From: Branchipolynoe longqiensis
Taxonomy: Eukaryota; Annelida; Polychaeta; Phyllodocida; Polynoidae
Direction of reading: 5' to 3'
Assembly (NCBI GenBank): GCA_030323885.1
Contig: CM059187.1
Span: forward strand, 137,674,415-137,738,414
Length of the DNA stretch: 64,000 nucleotides
A model generated the notes under the pieces. That model was not told where the DNA came from and ran no database searches. It saw only the letters and a program-made list of their open reading frames with translations. Of this stretch, positions 42,080-52,343 are shown in pieces. The translations under genes were made by a program, and so were the position numbers. Each line of letters begins with the position of its first letter. The stretch's first letter is position 1.

Positions 42080-42535
42080 AGAATCAGGATAATATGACTG
42101 AGTGGGATATCGGGTCATCAGGGTCTGTACACATGTGAAGATATGGAATTCACGTCTATTTCAAGGCTTTGCAGGGCTGTTTATGATAGGAATTCAACAC
42201 TATTTTCAATTGGATTTCAGGAGAGAAAAAAAACAATGGTGAACAGTGATTCCAGACTAATTTAGATCAATGGAGATAGTTTAATGGAATTCAAGGCTTT
42301 TCAGGACTAATTACCCAAAATAGGTTAAATTCAAGGCTTTTCAAAGCCTTGAAATGGGGCAAATGAAGTTCAAGACTTTTCAAGACTTTCCAGGCCCCGT
42401 ATGGACCCTGGGTCATGGTGCTCGCAGGCAGGTCTTCTAGTGATGCAGAACTATAAATCTGTCATGAGTGTGCGCTGTAACAAGTCGGTCATGATATAAC
42501 CTTATATGTTGCTAGGGCGTAAGACCCCATAAATA
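42080..42535 (+). mobile_element. SINE-A, split by a hAT-like MITE
   Basis: The left part (42080-42118; AGGATAATATGACTGAGTGG) and right part (42411-42535; TCATGGTGCTCGCAGG through ATGTTGCTAGGGCGTAAGAC) join into one 5'-truncated SINE-A when the insert is removed. Confidence 0.8.
42119..42410. mobile_element. hAT-like MITE, 292 bp, with GGTCAT duplication
   Basis: Ends CAGGGTCTGTAC and complement of GTATGGACCCTG form short TIRs starting CAGGG, as in hAT elements. GGTCAT flanks both sides (42113-42118, 42411-42416). hAT elements usually duplicate 8 bp, so assignment is tentative. The interior repeats TTCAAGGCTTTTCA words. Confidence 0.7.
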
Positions 42536-42600
42536 AGGCTATTTCAGAAAGTATCGGTATCCCAGTGGATGGATGAGTCAGGCGAGGATAGGTAGGATTA

Positions 42601-42793
42601 CAGTAAAACCTCCCTCACCGACCACCTCCACAGACCGACCACTCCCCTATATCGATCATTTTATTTGGATCCCAAACGATGGGCCATACAATACCATGGA
42701 AACGATCAAAGAAACCCCACTAAACCGACCACCTCCCTAAATGGACCATTTAACGTCAGTCCCATGGTCGGTCGGCCTAGAGAGGTTTTACTG
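42601..42793. mobile_element. pogo/Tigger-like MITE (family 6), 193 bp, TA duplication
   Basis: Ends CAGTAAAACCTCCCTCACCG and complement of GCCTAGAGAGGTTTTACTG. TA duplicated at 42599-42600 and 42794-42795, as in the Tc1/mariner superfamily. Related to 39479-39759. Confidence 0.85.
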
Positions 42794-42795
42794 TA

Positions 42796-43546
42796 TTCTC
42801 ATACAGTGTGGCAGGAGTGCGCCTCAGGAGGAGAGCTGGGGTGAGCTGTGTCCTTGCACAAATCTCACGAGATTACACACTACACTGAACAACGTCGTCT
42901 TGTGTTCCTTTCTTAATGTCTGAATTGTGGCTTTTTTTTTGTTTCCATCAGCTACCAGCCGTGACTTAAAACTGTCATGCTGGATGACTCACAGTGGAAA
43001 TCTGTGTCGTTGTCATCCCAGTGGAAATCTGTATCGTAGCTTTTTGTAGTTTGTCCTATATAACATATAATATATAGTAATATATCTAATATATATAAGA
43101 CATAGCCTTATATAATGTAAATATAATATATATAATACATAATGCCTATAATGTATCACATTGATAATATATAAATAATATGTGTACATATAGATAGATA
43201 ATACAGATGAATATATAATACAATATTTTATGTTATATATCTATAATGTATTATATATCTATATATAATATATATTTTTTTATATATTATATTTATTATA
43301 TAATTATGTATATTATATTATATATAATATATTACATATATTATATATATTATATATATTATATATATTATATATTGTATATTATATATTACATATTATA
43401 TGCACTATATAATACTAATGGATATTTACAATGTATATTATACATTGCATGAAATAGAATTTAAACAATCTAGCTGGATGTGAAGGAAATTGTGCCACGC
43501 TGCGTTTAGTTGTGCTTATTTTACAATGAATGAGTTACCAAGTGCC
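42796..43546. other. Spacer with AT-rich block
   Basis: No gene recognised. 43050-43440 is a complex (TA/TATAA)n array with many short palindromes. Confidence 0.6.
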
Positions 43547-44015
43547 GATGTTGCTGGTGCCCTGGTCTCACAGTTGGACAACAGTAGCACTATTAAGTTA
43601 CCATGAGTGTGTACGGTCACAAGTCGGTACCTGTCCTGATATTTGTTTTAATAAAAAAATTTCTTTAAGATGTATACTGCCTATCATGGATAAGTCTGAA
43701 TAGACTTGTTTTCACCATTAGACAGTTTGTCAATAGAAAGCCTGAGTCTACACTTTTACCGACCCAAGGGATTTTTAACCTCCCACACCACATAGACATG
43801 GTATGACAGCACCTGGCCTTTGATGTCCCTGTAAGTTATACACAGCGGTGGAAATCCAAATTGACAGAGGTGGGGGCATGGGGAATCGAACCACCGACCT
43901 TCAGATTAGGAGTCTGACCTAGAAAAAAGTCACTCTCTAACCACTCCGCCAGAGAGAACACTACAATGGCCTTAGATGTTGCCAGGACGTAAAACTCCAA
44001 CAACCAACCAAACAA
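43547..44015 (+). mobile_element. SINE-A, split by SINE-B
   Basis: The body (43547-43642; GCTGGTGCCCTGGTCTCACA through CCTGTCCTGATAT) resumes after the insert as CCTTAGATGTTGCCAGGACG at 43970 and ends in (CAAC)n. Confidence 0.8.
43643..43965 (-). mobile_element. SINE-B (second tRNA-derived family)
   Basis: On the minus strand a tRNA-like head, TCTGGCGGAGTGGTTAGAGA (A box) and GTCGGTGGTTCGATTCCCC (B box), is followed by a body of about 200 bp and an A/T-rich tail at 43650. It differs from SINE-A in both head and body. A piece of its tail (GATGTATACTGCCTA) may also occur at 7648. Confidence 0.7.
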
Positions 44016-44371
44016 CGGTGTGCCCCTGGTGGTAGGAACTGACACTAGTGAGAGCATACGAGGATTTCACCAGCACTACCAGGAGTCCGTCCCTCTCTGT
44101 ATCCATGGCTGCAGAATAAAGTGACAGATGTCCCACATGCGTGGACACACCCAACCATGTTGTCCAGTCTAACCCCCCCTCCCCCAACACACACAAACAC
44201 AAACCTTGCCCTCGGCTGGCCATCGGGAGGTCGCGCTGGGTCATTTGTAACCATGACAACGGTTCAGTGGTCATCGGAGCGCTTTATCGCCCAATAGAAA
44301 GTACCCCCGCCCCCCCGCCCCCCCGCACACACATATGGAGAGGGGACTTGGAGAATCAACCAATGGCGAAA
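44016..44371. other. Unassigned segment
   Basis: Unique-looking sequence; C-rich runs at 44165 and 44310. No exon with convincing splice sites was found. Confidence 0.5.
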
Positions 44372-44375
44372 TTAA

Positions 44376-44715
44376 AGCTGCATAGTCCGATGAATCATCA
44401 ACTTTTCAAAATAAAAACAATTATCTAGATTTGATTCTACATATCTAACTTAGATACTGATGCAAGTATTTGTTGCCTCATAGAAGGGAACGCCGAGTCG
44501 ATTTACTAGAACCTGTTACTGCAGAAGCCTGTGGTGTCAGAGTTTTGGCGTGCTTGCCAACATTATTTTCGCATGTTTGAATTTCAAATATCTCAAAATT
44601 TAACCATTTCAATTAAAAGTTACTTCAAACTAAAGTAAGGTAGATTATAATGAACAATTTAATATACTTATCTAAAGAAAACGTCAGAAACTCAAAACCA
44701 TCGGACTATGCAACT
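44376..44715. mobile_element. MITE family 1, complete, TTAA flanks
   Basis: 340 bp between TTAA at 44372-44375 and 44716-44719. Ends AGCTGCATAGTCCGATGA and complement of CATCGGACTATGCAACT. This is the best-preserved pair of termini for the family in the window. Confidence 0.85.
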
Positions 44716-44883
44716 TTAATGTCGGGGCGTGTTTCTAGACAGTCGAAGGCCCGTCTCCGATTGGCTGAGAAAGTGCACAGTTAATGACACAGCGGGAATG
44801 TGTTTGTGACTGACAACCCCCCCACCCACCCACCCACCCACCACCACACACACACCTATGGCAGGGATCAGTAGTGGCCACAA

Positions 44884-45211
44884 AGTTGGTTATTGGAGTT
44901 TTACATCCTGGCAACATCTAAGGTCATATCAGGATGGGTACTGACATGCCACAGTGTGCGTCATGGTGACTTTATGGTGCTGCCCCACTGGGAAATCAGG
45001 CCGACGGCACCATGACCCGATATCCCACTCAGTCACATTATCCTGACACTGAGCTAGCCAGTCCTAACCCTATCCTATTAATTCCGAGCGCCATGCTATG
45101 AAGCGACAAGTATCAATTTTATAAGTCATTGGTTTAACTCGACTGGGAGCCGGAGTCCCGATCTCCCGCACGCGAGGCCTGCGCTCTACCGATTCGGCCA
45201 CCACGCCCGGT
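44884..45211 (-). mobile_element. SINE-A, full-length
   Basis: Minus orientation: head GGGCGTGGTGGCCGAATCGG, B-box region CGGGACTCCGGCTCCCAGTC, body and tail CCTGATATGACCTTAGATGT plus TGCCAGGATGTAAAAC. The B box is degraded. Confidence 0.85.
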
Positions 45212-45710
45212 CTTTGGCCGCAAAGAGCGGGCCGATCAATTGACCTGGAGCCGAAGGGAATGACTGTGTAATGAACCTCAGAGAACCAGGAGCTAAGGTC
45301 AAATGCATCTAGTATTTTTCTCTGACTGTTTAATTAATTTCTCCCATAAAATGGAGTATTAATATTACTCCAACAATCATCTTAAGATGGCGAAATACTG
45401 TAGGTGAAGTAATATTCAAAGTCATAAATATCACTGAATACCATCCCCTTAAATAATATAAAGTGGGCACAGTGGTTTATTTGTTCTCTTAAAGATGTAT
45501 CTATATATATATGTATTATAATATTACATACATATTATGCATTGTGTATAATACATATCATATATATCATGCACATCATGTATACCATAGATATCATAAT
45601 ATATCATATGCATCATATAATATAATATATACTATATTATTATATAACATTTAACATGTTTATATATCTATATTTTTTAATTTATTATATATAATATTTG
45701 ATATTATAGT
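45212..45710. other. Spacer and AT-rich block
   Basis: Unassigned to about 45490, then (TA)-rich sequence with ATATCAT repeats to 45710. Confidence 0.55.
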
Positions 45711-46850
45711 GGTCTGCACTGACCTCTCAGGCAAGTAACCACATAGACAGGTAGGCGTGGGTAGTGTGGTGATATCAGGGAACCTAGGTGGTGTAATGGT
45801 TAACACACTGGCTCAGAATGCAAAGAGATGTGGGTTCAAGTCCCACTCTAGGCGCAATATTTCCCATTTTCATCACCCCCATGACACTGGTTGCCATGAC
45901 CATGATCCTGTACAAGCTACGCGCTGTATGGTTGTTGAACCTACCCTGTGTATGTATGTGTAAGTGGATTGCCTGTATGTATGTAATTGTAAGCAGTAAA
46001 AGACTTACAATTCCAGGGGGACGAGTATACTGGTCTGCACTGACCTCTCAGGCAAGTAATCACATAGACAAGTAGGCGTGGGTAGTGTGATGATATCATG
46101 GAGCCTAGGTGGTGTAAGGGTTAACACACTGGCCCGGAATGCAAAGAGATTTGGGTTCGAGTCCCACTCTAGGCGCAATATTTCCCATTTTCATCACCCC
46201 CATGACACTGGTTGCCATGACCATGATCCTGTACAAGCTACGCGCTGTATGGTTGTTGAACCTACCCTGTGTATGTATGTGTAAGTGGATTGCCTGTATG
46301 TATGTAATTGTAAGCAGTAAAAGACTTACAATTCCAGGGGGACGAGTACACTGGTCTGCACTGACCTCTCAGGCAAGTAATCACATAGACAGGTAGGCGT
46401 GGGTAGTGTGGTGATATCAGGGAACCTAGGTGGTGTAATGGTTAACACACTGGCTCAGAATGCAAAGAGATGTGGGTTCAAATCCCACTCCAGGCGCAAT
46501 ATTTCCCATTTTCATCACCCCCATGACACTGGTTGCCATGACCATGATCGTGTACAAGCTACGCGCTGTATGGTTGTTGAACCTACCCTGTGTATGTATG
46601 TGTAAGTGGATTGCCTGTATATATGTAATTGTAAGCAGTAAAAGACTTACAATTCCAGGGGGACGAGTATACTGGTCTGCACTGACCTCTCAGGCAAGTA
46701 CTCACATAGACAAGTAGGCGTGGGTAGTGTGATGATATCATGGAGCCTAGGTGGTGTAAGGGTTAACACACTGGCCCGGAATGCAAAGAGATTTGGGTTC
46801 GAGTCCCGCTCTAGGCACAATATTTCCCATTTTCATCACCCCTACGACAA
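45711..46850 (+). repeat. 321-bp tRNA-derived satellite, four units, alternating types
   Basis: Units begin GGTCTGCACTGACCTCTCAG at 45711, 46032, 46353 and 46674, an exact 321-bp period; the fourth is cut at about 46850. Each holds a tRNA-like region: CCTAGGTGGTGTAATGGTTA (A box), GGGTTCAAGTCCCACTCTAG (B box and complementary 3' end). Units 1 and 3 share GATATCAGGGAACC, GGCTCAGAATG and AGATGTGGG. Units 2 and 4 share GATATCATGGAGCC, GGCCCGGAATG and AGATTTGGG. This gives a 642-bp higher-order repeat. A dispersed two-unit relative lies at 52411-52896. Anticodon-arm pairing is poor, so a functional tRNA is unlikely. Confidence 0.85.
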
Positions 46851-46914
46851 TATTAAATATATATATTATAATTTATATTAATATTTATACCCTTGCTGAT
46901 ATAGCTTTGTGTTG

Positions 46915-47075
46915 TTAGCACGTTAAGTCCAACGAACACTAAGTTTGAAAGCGGGGCAGAGACTGACTGCCCGGCAAGCGCACAGGCCGGAAACGACCGG
47001 TGGTGGCGCTGGCATAGGCAAGACCGGGGCAAATACAGGCAAGTCAGCGATTGGAATAATAAACGAGAAGAGTAA
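46915..47075 (+). repeat. Dispersed repeat F (plus copy)
   Basis: CGGTGGTGGCGCTGGCATAG, CCGGGGCAAATACAGGCAAG and TCAGCGATTGGAATAATAA match the complement of 54975-55165. Family and boundaries unknown. Confidence 0.6.
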
Positions 47076-47501
47076 TAATAATAATAATCATAATTATTAG
47101 GCTAGAGCTCCGCCCCTTTTTTATACGCATAATATTAATAAATTATACATTCTATATATATATATAAATATATATTAGATAGCATACATATTAGAAATGA
47201 CATATAAGCAGGTGTGTTAAACAATTCTAGTATGTTCAGTAGCAGTGGCAGAGCAGACTACGGGCAGACAGTAACTGTTGTGCGGTGTTAACTGCAAGTG
47301 TTACGGGCAAGTGTCGGTCACACTGTGACGTATTGCTCTACTGGGAAGGCTTAATTTGGATTTACCAGCCTCCGACCGCCACCCCCATTCCGCCATCTTG
47401 ACTTCCCCACCATGCACAAAGCCTGAGCTCCCCAGATTAACTCCACCTCCACCACCCCCACCACCACCACCACGGCCAACACGAACGCACACACCCCTAA
47501 A
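47076..47501. other. Unassigned segment
   Basis: (AAT)n and (TA)n tracts, then CCACC-rich sequence before 47500. GCCATCTTG at about 47391 resembles a YY1 site. No exon was recognised. Confidence 0.5.
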
Positions 47502-48111
47502 GGCCCTGTCACACTACGACGTAACGACATCAAAGTAGGGAGAACGTGAAAAACGTTGAACTTCTCGGCGTAGTATACAAATTTGGGCACAAGTTGAACG
47601 TGGATGCAGCGTAGTGGACAAGAGTGTAACGTCGGTAAAGCGTAGTGATACCGTCATTCAACGAGAGAGGACAACGTCATTACGCTCACGGAATGTTATG
47701 AACGTTATTTAATCTTCAGAAGAATGAGCCGGTGGCGAAACGTTGAACGTACATTGAATGCACGTTCTCCTGACGTTCCCATTAAGCCGCATGGACATTT
47801 CCACCCAGTTAATGTGGGTCAACGTAGTTGAATGTAGTGAGCAGCATTTGACTAACGTCCGTTTAACATCATTGACGTTCGCTGAACGTGTACAGAACGT
47901 AAGGCGAACGTAAACCCTTACGTTCGAGGTACGTCGAAAGTTTTGAACATGTCCAAAACCTCGACATAACTTGACGTAATGTGACGTAGCTCGACGTCAG
48001 TCTAATGTCATTCTGACGTCATCATAACGTAACCCAATGTACGTTAACATAATGACGAAAAATGACCACGTTAGGCTCACGTTCGCTCGTTACGTCGTAG
48101 TGTGACAGGGG
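47502..48111. mobile_element. TIR element, GTCACA group (family 2a, second copy)
   Basis: Ends GGCCCTGTCACACTACGACG and complement of CGTCGTAGTGTGACAGGGG. Interior of AACGT and CGTAGTG words matches 19781-20477 with a deletion of about 90 bp. Internal palindrome GTTTTGAACATGTCCAAAAC at about 47940. Confidence 0.8.
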
Positions 48112-48124
48112 TATAAGCGACATA

Positions 48125-48282
48125 ACCAGACAGGATGGCCACTGAGTCGAGCGTCCGTCTCCCATTTTGGTACTTCGTGGGATTCAAACCCACAGGTTCG
48201 AATCCTGGTCAAGTCAAACCACTGACTTAAAAATGTATACTTGTCGCTTCCTAGCCAGGTACTAGGCATTATTAGTACTCCT
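48125..48282 (+). mobile_element. SINE-A head and 5' body
   Basis: GATGGCCACTGAGTCGAGCG and AGGTTCGAATCCTGGTC (a perfect B box), body CTTGTCGCTTCCTAGCCAGG, then truncated. Confidence 0.8.
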
Positions 48283-48355
48283 ATTCCTAAGCGACAAATC
48301 CACTCTTACACCAACCACTCAATCACACTATCCCGCAACACACCTACAGCTATAG

Positions 48356-48674
48356 GAGCGTGACGTAGCTCAGGCAGTAGAGTGTCCACCTGTGAAGATG
48401 TCGGTTATCGGATCGATCCTGCTCAGTGGGCCCATTTGCAGTTTGGACTATTTTCTGTTCCAACCACTGGTCCACAACTGGTTCATCAAAGGCTGTGGTA
48501 TGCGCTATCCTGTCTGTGGGAAAGTGCATATAAAAGACCCAATGCTGCTTATCGGAAAGAGTAGCCTATGTGGTGGTAGTGGGTTTCTTCCAAAGAAATA
48601 TGTCAGAATGACCATATGTTTGATGTCCAATAGCTGATGATACAAATTCCAATGTGCTCTAGAGACATTGTTAA
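48356..48674 (+). mobile_element. SINE-C, full-length
   Basis: Head GAGCGTGACGTAGCTCAGGC (A box) and ATCGGATCGATCCTGC (B-box region), body CACTGGTCCACAACTGGTTC and GGAAAGTGCATATAAAAGAC, tail GCTCTAGAGACATTGTTAA. A MITE is inserted in the TTAA of its tail; the displaced end ATAAAAG follows at 49026. Confidence 0.85.
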
Positions 48675-49021
48675 AGCTGCAGAGTCTGATGAAATATCAA
48701 ATTTTCAAAACCAAACCAATTATCTAGATTTGATTTGACATATCTAACTTAGATACTGATGCACTTAGTAAGAATTTGTTTCTGAGTAGAAGGCAATACT
48801 GAGTCCATTTAACAGAACCTGTCACTGCAGAAGTCTATGGTGTCAGAGTTTTGGCAAGCTTGCCAAAACTAATTTTCCATGCTTGCACTCAAAATATCTC
48901 AAAAGTTTACCATTCTAAATAAAAGTAACTTTGAACTAATGTAAAGTAGATACTAGTGATCGAGCTAATATATTTATCTCAGAAAAAGTACGGAAATTGA
49001 AAACCATTGGTCTATGCAACT
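48675..49021. mobile_element. MITE family 1 inside the SINE-C tail
   Basis: 347 bp between TTAA at 48671-48674 and 49022-49025. The SINE-C tail in other copies reads CGTTAAATAAAAC, so the empty target is known. Ends AGCTGCAGAGTCTGATGA and complement of CATTGGTCTATGCAACT. Confidence 0.85.
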
Positions 49022-49283
49022 TTAAATAAAAGAAGCTTTCCTTTACATCCCCCCCCCCCCCCACACACACAGGTACCCAACCCACACACTTGCTCAGTGG
49101 CCGAGTCTACTCGACACGTTAGAGTGGGCTAGACGGCTCCAACAATGAGACGCGCCGCCGGCGGGCAGAGAGGGTCGGAGCATGCGCAATGCCGCCCAGT
49201 CATTGCTGTCACGAGTGGGGGGTCTGTTCGGGACGGGGCGACGCGAGCTGGGTAACGGGTAACGGGGGAAGCCCAGGGGCACA

Positions 49284-49620
49284 CCAGTGTGGCGTACTCA
49301 GACGTGTCCCGTGCTCAGCCGTGTCCATCGCTTCTGCGCATGCGCAGATTTATTATTCTTTTTGTATCTCTATTTCCTACTGCAGGAATTCACCACGCTT
49401 TTATTTATCTTTTCTTGGCTGGGGGGAGGGGTCTAGAATTAGCCTACTTAGGCCACGGTTGTAGTGAACATCCAAATAAGTCTTAGTGAAATGTCTTAGC
49501 TGACAGCTTGAATGTGGATGGATTTTGACACATGCGCAGATGATGCTGTTAGATTCTGACGCATGTGCAGAAGCGATGGACACGGCTGAGCACGGGACAC
49601 GTCTGAGTACGCCACACCGG
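49284..49620. repeat. Long inverted repeat, arms of about 63 bp
   Basis: The left arm 49284-49348 (GTGTGGCGTACTCAGACGTG onward) and right arm 49555-49620 are complementary, with about 50 bp perfect, separated by about 206 bp. Each arm contains a CGCATGYGCAG-type motif. It may be the TIRs of an unknown element or a palindromic duplication. Confidence 0.8.
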
Positions 49621-49784
49621 GACAGGGGGGCGGGGTGGAGGGTGTGTGTGTGTGTGTGTATGGGGGCGGGTAGGGGTGGGGGTGGGGGGTGGGGGTAATA
49701 GGGACAGCGACTGTGCATTGAGGCTGATCGAGTCATTGGACCCACTCAATTAAATCATGAGTACTTCACAGCGAAATGAGTCGC

Positions 49785-50007
49785 TTTACAACCAGGCGCT
49801 TGGCATTATTAGGATAGGGAATGGACTGGTTGGCTCAGTGTCAGGATAATGTGACTGAGTGGGGTATCAAGTAATGGTGCTGGCGGCCAGTTCTCCCAGT
49901 GGGGCAGAACTATGAAGTTGCCGCGAGTGTCCACTGTCACAAGTCGGTACCCGTCCTGATATTACCTTAGGTGTTGCCAGGACGTAAAATTCCACCAACC
50001 AACCAAT
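49785..50007 (+). mobile_element. SINE-A, head missing
   Basis: AACCAGGCGCTTGGCATTAT through CTGATATTACCTTAGGTGTT and GCCAGGACGTAAAATTCC; ends (CCAA)n. Confidence 0.8.
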
Positions 50008-50261
50008 GGCCAAGTAGCGAGCTATTGGCGTATGGTAATGAAGGAACGATAACCGATGCGTTTCTAAGGACTAATTAGGCTTCCATGATACTTTAGTAAG
50101 ACTGGCCCATTCCCATTCGTCACGTGTCGACCTCCATAGAAACACAGGAAGTGGGTATGGGTCAGGGGAGGACAACTCACGAAGGGACTCCACTACTACC
50201 AGTATTTAGTAGTAGTACTAGGTACTACATCACTACCTCAACCACCCCCCAGGCAGCGCTG

Positions 50262-50885
50262 AGTGGGGCTGCACACAGGGTGGGAGCAGAGCCATGTGTG
50301 GGGCTGAAACCAGGCATGTGACAGAGTCCTGTGTGGGAAACAACGCTGTGTGGGACAGTCTTGTGTGGGACACATCCCTGTGTGGGACACAGCCCTTGTG
50401 GGACACAACCCTGTGTGGGGCTGAACCCAGGGTGGAGCAGAGCCATGTGTGGGACTGAAACCAGGCATGTGGCAGAGTCCTGTGTGGGAAACAACGCTGT
50501 GTGGGACAGTCTTGTGTGGGACACATCCCTGTGTGGGATACAGCCCTGTGTGGGACACAGCCCTGTGTGGGACACATCCCTGTGTGGGACACAACCCTGT
50601 GTGGGCCTGAACCCAGTGTGTGGGACTAAAACCTGTCATGTGGCAGAGTCCTGTGTGGGACACAGCCCTGTATGGGACACCTCACTGTATGGGACAGATC
50701 TTTATCTGGGATTAAACCTATGTGTGTGACTAAATCCAAGTGTGGGTCTAAAACCAGGCATGTGGCAGAGTCCTGCATGGGACACAACCCAGTGTGGAAC
50801 ACAGTCCTGTGTGGGACCCCCCTCTCTGTGTGGGACACACCTCTGTGTGGGACACAACTCTGTGTCGGACACATAGTGCTGACAC
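50262..50885 (+). repeat. TGTGTGGGACACA minisatellite with about 155-bp super-repeat
   Basis: Units of 17-21 bp such as CCTGTGTGGGACACAACC. A longer block containing GCAGAGCCATGTGTGGG and GAAACCAGGCATGTG recurs about 155 bp apart (50285 and 50440). Open frames on both strands are repeat artefacts. Confidence 0.85.
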
Positions 50886-50905
50886 TGGATTTTACCCCCA
50901 AAAAA

Positions 50906-51130
50906 GTATAAAAAATTGTGCACTCAATTTGAAGTCACCATGAGAACAAACCGTCAGTTGCATGTAGATATATATATATCCATTACAATACGGTGCCATT
51001 CTGGATTATAATTTTTGTTAAAGAAGTCTAAAATCTTTTTTAAAGTATCAAAATTGTGCACTCACTTTGGAATCACCACGAGAGCACACCGTAAGTTGCA
51101 TGTAGTAGATAGCCATTATAATATGCTTTC
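50906..51130 (+). repeat. Two-copy tandem repeat of about 141 bp
   Basis: AAATTGTGCACTCAATTTGA at 50912 and AAATTGTGCACTCACTTTGG at 51052 begin parallel segments, both continuing to TTGCATGTAG. Identity of the unit unknown. Confidence 0.7.
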
Positions 51131-51206
51131 AGATGTGACCAAAACAGAAATTCCCAATGAGACATAAACAGACAAAGAACAGAACCGGCATGAAAAAACT
51201 CAATTT

Positions 51207-52343
51207 CAAACCACACCATGTCCGGTATCGTCTGGTATCGTCCGGTATCGTCCGATATCGCCTCACTGCAGACTGACAAGATTAAAGCTACTTCAGATAT
51301 AAACCTAATTCACCGCGCATGTCAATCCAGCGACTAAATCATCAGTAAACTCTTGAATAATGAATTGGCTCCATTCGGGCAAGTCGGCGCCGACGTGCCT
51401 ATTACTATTTCAATGAGGGTTGATAGGTGTGGGCTGAAACGGGACCCACAAAGTGGTCATAACTCCGGGTGATCACAATTCTCCACCCACCCCCCCCCAC
51501 TCACCACCTTTTTGTGGACATTTAATGTTTCATGAGCTTGCTATTGGCAAAGGATAAGTGGACAAGAGAAATCAAATAAATAAGATAAATAATACAAAGA
51601 ACAGAAATAATATAGTGAAAACAACTAATATTTAACTCAAACTAAAAGAAATATTATAGCTAAGAAATATTATAGGTAAGACAAATATGACAAATAATTT
51701 GAACAAAGTGAATAATATAAATAAGTTAAATAATACAAGGAAGCTAAATAAGACAAATATTGTAAATAAGAAAAACATAACTAATAGACAAATAATATGC
51801 TTAAAATAAGTAATACGAATGCTAAAAAGAAGTCAACAATGGAAATGGTTGTTGGGGTTTTTACGTCTTGGGCAACATATGAGGTAATATCAGGACAGCA
51901 AAAATGTAAATAAAACAGCTACCTATTGATGTATTATTGATAGACAGGACATCAACATATATGTATGTATCTGATTGGTAGATGATATCAATACAATACC
52001 ATAGATAAGATAATTAAAATAAATTACTTAGATTAGATGTGTAAGATAAATGTGACAAGAGAGATAAGAAGACAAATAATATGCATGAAACAGACAACAT
52101 AAATAAGTTAACAATATCAACAGGATAAACAGGACCCAGTAAATCATATAACATGTACAGCAGTATTCCAGAAGTGACTACTGATGGAATCCAACAATCT
52201 CAATAACTCTGGGGATATTTACAGCAACATAGGATTACCAATTCTTCTGGTCTCATAAAGTATACTCACTTATGGTGAAGACGCAGCCTAAACAATTGGT
52301 ACCTGCTTTGTTTACATCGCGTGGAAATTCCACTTTCTGTTAA
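51207..52343. other. Spacer with AT-rich and short-repeat segments
   Basis: GTATCGTCCG-like decamers at 51220-51262. 51540-52140 is A/T-rich with AATAATA and ATAAG words. A SINE-A tail in minus orientation (TTACGTCTTGGGCAACAT) lies at 51850-51898. No gene was recognised. Confidence 0.55.

Noticed and set aside
45757..46717. Functional tRNA genes in the 321-bp units
   Set aside because: A and B boxes and acceptor pairing are present but the anticodon arm does not pair well, and the unit is a tandem repeat also found dispersed.
50225..50911. His/Cys/Thr-rich repeat proteins on both strands
   Set aside because: Both frames translate a TGTGTGGGACACA minisatellite; unit lengths vary and break any consistent protein repeat.
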